A DNA stretch of 64,000 bases from DASXUG01 sp964620425 (GTDB taxonomy: Bacteria; Pseudomonadota; Gammaproteobacteria; Burkholderiales; Methylophilaceae). The translations under genes and the position numbers were made by a program. This document shows positions 61,824-64,000 of the stretch, one piece after another. Numbering within the stretch: the first letter of the stretch is position 1; each line of letters begins with the position of its first letter. Location: the NCBI GenBank assembly GCA_964620425.1, contig CAZUGV010000002.1:62001-126000 (forward strand), written 5' to 3'. A model generated the notes under the pieces. That model saw only the letters and a list, made by a program, of their open reading frames with translations, was not told the origin of the DNA and searched no databases.

Positions 61824-64000
61824 ATGTTCATAAAAAAATGGTGGCAAATTTTAATTTTAGCCACATTGGTATTCTTTTTGGTCGCTGTTGCTATGGTTGG
61901 GTTGGCAGCAACACTTATCTATCCAGCGCTTCCTTCTTTAGAATCGCTTACAGACTATAAACCCAAAGTACCCATGAGAGTATATACCGAAGATGGCAAA
62001 TTGATTGGTGAGTTTGGCGAGGAAAGACGTGCCTTTATTCAAATTCAAGATGTTCCTATGAATATGAAAAACGCAATTGTCGCGATTGAAGATCATCGTT
62101 TTTATGAGCATGGTGGGGTTGATTTTTATGGCATCGCTCGCGCCGCTTTTAATAACATCACAGGTCGTGCACATGAGGGGGCAAGTACAATTACCACGCA
62201 GGTTGCAAAGAATTTTTTCTCGCATGGTGAGCGTAATCTGAAAACCAAAATTTATGAGTTTTGCTTGGCTGTTAAAATTGAACACACACTCAGTAAAGAT
62301 AAAATTTTAGAGTTGTATTTGAATCAGATTTTTCTTGGTCAGCGCGCTTATGGTTTTGCTGCCGCTTCTCAGGTTTATTATGGCAAACCGCTAAAAGATT
62401 TAAATTTGGCTGAATCTGCTTTACTTGCAGGGTTACCAAAAGCACCAAGTAACTACAATCCATTTTCCAATATTAAACGCGCAAAAACACGTCAGCATGA
62501 AGTGTTACACGATATGTTTCGTTTCGGTTTTATTGATGAGGCTACTTATACAGATGCCTTAAAACAACCTTTGCGCTTTAAAGTAGCGCGCCAGTCAACA
62601 GATTTGAAAGCCGAGTATGTGGCGGAAATTGTGCGCCAGACTATGTATGAGCGCTATCAAGATGCTATTTACACAAGTGGAATCAAGGTATACACGACCA
62701 TTCTTAAAGCAAATCAAGAGGCTGCAAATGCAGCGGTAGTGAAAGGTTTGCTGGAATACGATGGGCGTCATGGCTACCATGGCCCAGAAAAATATATCAG
62801 CAACACTTCTGGCGACCCAGCCCCCGATTGGATGGATAAAGCGCTAGATGAGTTTGAGGTTTACGGTGGGTTGACCCCTGCGATTGTGACGCAAGCAAAT
62901 ATGAAGCTGGTCTCTGCACGTACTAAATTTGGTAAAGATATACAAATTTCTGGTGAAGGGCTTAAGTTTGTTCTGTCTGCTTTGTCTGAAAAAACCCCAG
63001 AAAAGCAAAGAATCAAAGCAGGCTCAGTGATTCGTGTAATGCCATTGGGAAATACTTGGAAAATTGTGCAACTACCACAAGCAGAATCTTCATTGATTGC
63101 GGTAGATTCTGATACTGGTGCTGTTCGTGCGTTAGTGGGTGGGTTTGATTTTAATCGCAATAAATTTAACCATGTGACACAGGCTTGGCGTCAACCTGGC
63201 TCTAGCTTTAAACCATTTATTTATTCAGCTGCATTAGAAAAGGGTTTTACAGCCGCGAGTGTCATTGATGACTCACCGATTAGCTTTCCAGCTAGCACGA
63301 CAGGGGATGGTACTACGTGGGCACCTCATAACTTTGATGATAAGTATGATGGACCAATTCGATTAAGAACTGCGTTAACCAAGTCAAAAAACATGGTTTC
63401 CATTCGCCTACTCAATGCTATAGGTACAAAATATGCGCAAGACTACATAACACGTTTTGGTTTTTCCCCTAAAGATCACCCTCCCTACTTAACCATGGCC
63501 TTGGGTGCTGGATCTGTTAGTTCTTGGCAGATGGCAGGTGCATACTCTGTGTTTGCGAATGGAGGATATAAAATCCAACCCTATTTGATTAAAAAAATTG
63601 TGGATCGCAATGGCACTGTGATTGAGGAGGCGCAACCAACGGTTGCGACTAAAAATGCTGAGCGGGTGTTGGATGCGCGTAACGCATTTATCATGACATC
63701 AATGATGCAGGATGTCGCCAGAATTGGTACCGCGGCTAGAGCGCGCCAATTGGGACGTTCAGATTTGGCCGGTAAAACGGGCACAACCAACAGCCAAGTC
63801 GACACGTGGTTTGCTGGGTATAACCCGAAGCAAGTCGCTATTGTGTGGATGGGTTACGATAAGCCGCAATCGCTAGGGAAAAATGAAACGGGTGGTCATG
63901 CCGCTTTGCCGATTTGGATTGACTATATGGCGGTTGCGCTAAAAGGCATGCCAGATAACCCTTTAGTTATTCCTGATGGCATTGTGTCAGTGAAAGTTCA
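61824..64000 (+). CDS. mrcA: penicillin-binding protein 1A (partial, C-terminus outside window)
   Basis: Open to the window end, 725 codons visible. A membrane anchor (about 8-32) leads to the GT51 domain with AIEDHRFYEHGGVD, GASTITTQVAKNFF and KDKILELYLNQIFLGQ. An OB-like insert precedes the transpeptidase domain: catalytic Ser in QPGSSFKPF, SxN in KSKNMV, KTGT in AGKTGTTNSQ. Bifunctional peptidoglycan synthase. Placement opposite pilM is the common proteobacterial order. Confidence 0.96.
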   Translation, partial: MFIKKWWQILILATLVFFLVAVAMVGLAATLIYPALPSLESLTDYKPKVPMRVYTEDGKLIGEFGEERRAFIQIQDVPMNMKNAIVAIEDHRFYEHGGVDFYGIARAAFNNITGRAHEGASTITTQVAKNFFSHGERNLKTKIYEFCLAVKIEHTLSKDKILELYLNQIFLGQRAYGFAAASQVYYGKPLKDLNLAESALLAGLPKAPSNYNPFSNIKRAKTRQHEVLHDMFRFGFIDEATYTDALKQPLRFKVARQSTDLKAEYVAEIVRQTMYERYQDAIYTSGIKVYTTILKANQEAANAAVVKGLLEYDGRHGYHGPEKYISNTSGDPAPDWMDKALDEFEVYGGLTPAIVTQANMKLVSARTKFGKDIQISGEGLKFVLSALSEKTPEKQRIKAGSVIRVMPLGNTWKIVQLPQAESSLIAVDSDTGAVRALVGGFDFNRNKFNHVTQAWRQPGSSFKPFIYSAALEKGFTAASVIDDSPISFPASTTGDGTTWAPHNFDDKYDGPIRLRTALTKSKNMVSIRLLNAIGTKYAQDYITRFGFSPKDHPPYLTMALGAGSVSSWQMAGAYSVFANGGYKIQPYLIKKIVDRNGTVIEEAQPTVATKNAERVLDARNAFIMTSMMQDVARIGTAARARQLGRSDLAGKTGTTNSQVDTWFAGYNPKQVAIVWMGYDKPQSLGKNETGGHAALPIWIDYMAVALKGMPDNPLVIPDGIVSVKV

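Noticed and set aside
1..64000. CRISPR arrays, insertion sequences, prophage or integrase sites
   Set aside because: No regularly spaced repeats, transposase frames or phage structural genes were seen; XerC is the housekeeping recombinase and the holin-family protein is a chromosomal membrane protein.

Overview
The window looks like a chromosomal segment of a betaproteobacterium, most probably of the family Methylophilaceae (Methylotenera/Methylophilus relatives). This is inferred from gene order typical of Betaproteobacteria (def-fmt-htpX-rsmB-DUF4390-ntrY-ntrX opposite lysM-dprA-smg; ahcY-metF behind an SAH riboswitch; rpe-gph-trpEGDC; hemA-prfA-prmC; pilMNOPQ-aroK-aroB-dgt opposite PBP1A), a moderate-to-low GC content, and a PEP-CTERM exported protein. 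No methylotrophy marker gene lies in the window, so the family assignment is an inference.

Layout. 1-2.3 kb: a partial ZnuD-like TonB receptor and a small His/Cys-rich protein (metal uptake). 2.4-11 kb (minus): a conserved hypothetical protein, the NtrY/NtrX two-component pair in which NtrX has a degenerate AAA+ domain, DUF4390, rsmB, htpX, fmt, def. 11-14 kb (plus): LysM protein, dprA, smg. 14-19.5 kb (minus): the activated-methyl-cycle cluster metF, small membrane protein, ahcY (SAH riboswitch in the leader), an HD-GYP protein, metK. 19.5-23.7 kb (plus): lpxL-type acyltransferase, dapF, DUF484, xerC, sodB. 23.8-24.7 kb: a PEP-CTERM protein with phased palindromes upstream. 24.7-31.8 kb (minus): hemB, trpC, DUF3465 lipoprotein, trpD, trpG, trpE, a Trp-rich leader peptide, gph, rpe. 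31.9-36.1 kb (plus): hemA, prfA, two accessory genes, prmC. 36.3-41.1 kb: ssb and a YajR-like transporter opposite uvrA. 41-44 kb (minus): HDOD protein, mtgA, aroE, rhodanese. 44.4-49.2 kb (plus): glnA, DUF4124, ntrB, ntrC with sigma-54/NtrC control sites. 49.2-51.9 kb (minus): accessory islet with a SEC-C/TPR/methyltransferase protein, two related lipoproteins, DUF2283, a relic HTH ORF and a BrnT/BrnA toxin-antitoxin pair. 52-53.3 kb: a porin. 53.7-61.7 kb (minus): dgt, aroB, aroK, pilQPONM. 61.8-64 kb (plus): PBP1A, cut by the window end.

Most of the window is conserved housekeeping sequence. The parts that gene calling alone would miss are regulatory: the SAH riboswitch before ahcY, a candidate trp leader peptide (W-R-W-W) with a long-range alternative pairing before trpE, a glnA control region laid out like E. 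coli glnAp2, a second sigma-54-like element abutting the ntrB start, helically phased TAGTCC-N4-GGACTA sites before the PEP-CTERM gene, and a terminator that runs directly into the aroK start codon. The most unusual proteins are the ATPase-dead-looking NtrX and the SEC-C/TPR/methyltransferase fusion. I saw no clearly new multi-gene system. All calls are from reading the sequence; no database search was run.
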